This document shows, in pieces, positions 6,836-6,878 of a DNA stretch of 6,878 nucleotides (positions within the stretch are counted from its first letter, which is position 1; each line of letters starts with the position of its first letter). Origin of the DNA: Thiomargarita sp. GTDB taxonomy: Bacteria; Pseudomonadota; Gammaproteobacteria; Beggiatoales; Beggiatoaceae. The stretch lies in contig JAGLFE010000037.1 of the NCBI GenBank assembly GCA_023144675.1, positions 1 to 6,878 of the forward strand. Reading direction: 5' to 3'. A program made the translations under genes and the position numbers. Under the pieces are notes generated by a model. That model was not told the DNA's origin. It saw only the letters and a list, made by a program, of their open reading frames with translations, and did no database searches.

Positions 6836-6878
6836 ATAAAATAGAAACCAAGAAAATATAAGACTTTAGATTTTATAT

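Noticed and set aside
6704..6878. CRP or FNR sites controlling the cyclase/rnf promoter
   Set aside because: No TGTGA-N6-TCACA or TTGAT-N4-ATCAA match found by eye in either orientation.
1..6878. CRISPR arrays, tRNA or rRNA genes, insertion sequences
   Set aside because: No regular spaced repeats, cloverleaf or rRNA-like stretches, transposase-like protein or terminal inverted repeats were seen.

Overview
The window looks like an AT-rich gammaproteobacterial chromosome. RnfA and RnfB are very close to the enterobacterial RsxA/RsxB type, and the cyclase core has the form common in gammaproteobacterial and cyanobacterial class III enzymes. Low GC combined with Rnf and a nitrate/nitrite-sensor-like cyclase would suit a filamentous sulfur bacterium (Beggiatoa/Thioploca-like), but that assignment is recall-based inference and not proven here. 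By my hand counts, composition runs from about 40% GC in rnfC (2281-2400) to about 20% in the start of the cyclase gene (6301-6540).

Layout: (1) bases 1-1070, plus strand, hold the 3' part of a dynamin-like GTPase gene whose P-loop end lies off the left edge. (2) Bases 1071-1179 are a convergent intergenic gap with only a weak AT-rich inverted repeat. (3) Bases 1180-3868, minus strand, hold rnfA-rnfB-rnfC, each junction being a 4-base ATGA overlap. (4) Bases 3902-6703, minus strand, encode a 933-residue multidomain protein: periplasmic NIT-like (nitrate/nitrite-sensing) domain between two membrane helices, HAMP, class III adenylate cyclase, a TPR-like helical linker and a C-terminal hemerythrin with all seven iron ligands. 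(5) Bases 6704-6878 form its 5' region, with a good sigma70-type promoter on the minus strand.

The cyclase gene ends 33 bases before rnfA, with no visible terminator or clear promoter in the gap, so a cyclase-rnfABC transcript is plausible. Two points deserve most attention. The first is the single-chain receptor that appears able to read an outside signal (NIT) and an inside O2/NO/redox signal (hemerythrin) and to output cAMP. The second is an rnf cluster that stops after rnfC: rnfD, rnfG and rnfE, which normally follow, are replaced by a convergent unrelated gene. Both are domain-level deductions from sequence motifs. No database search was run.
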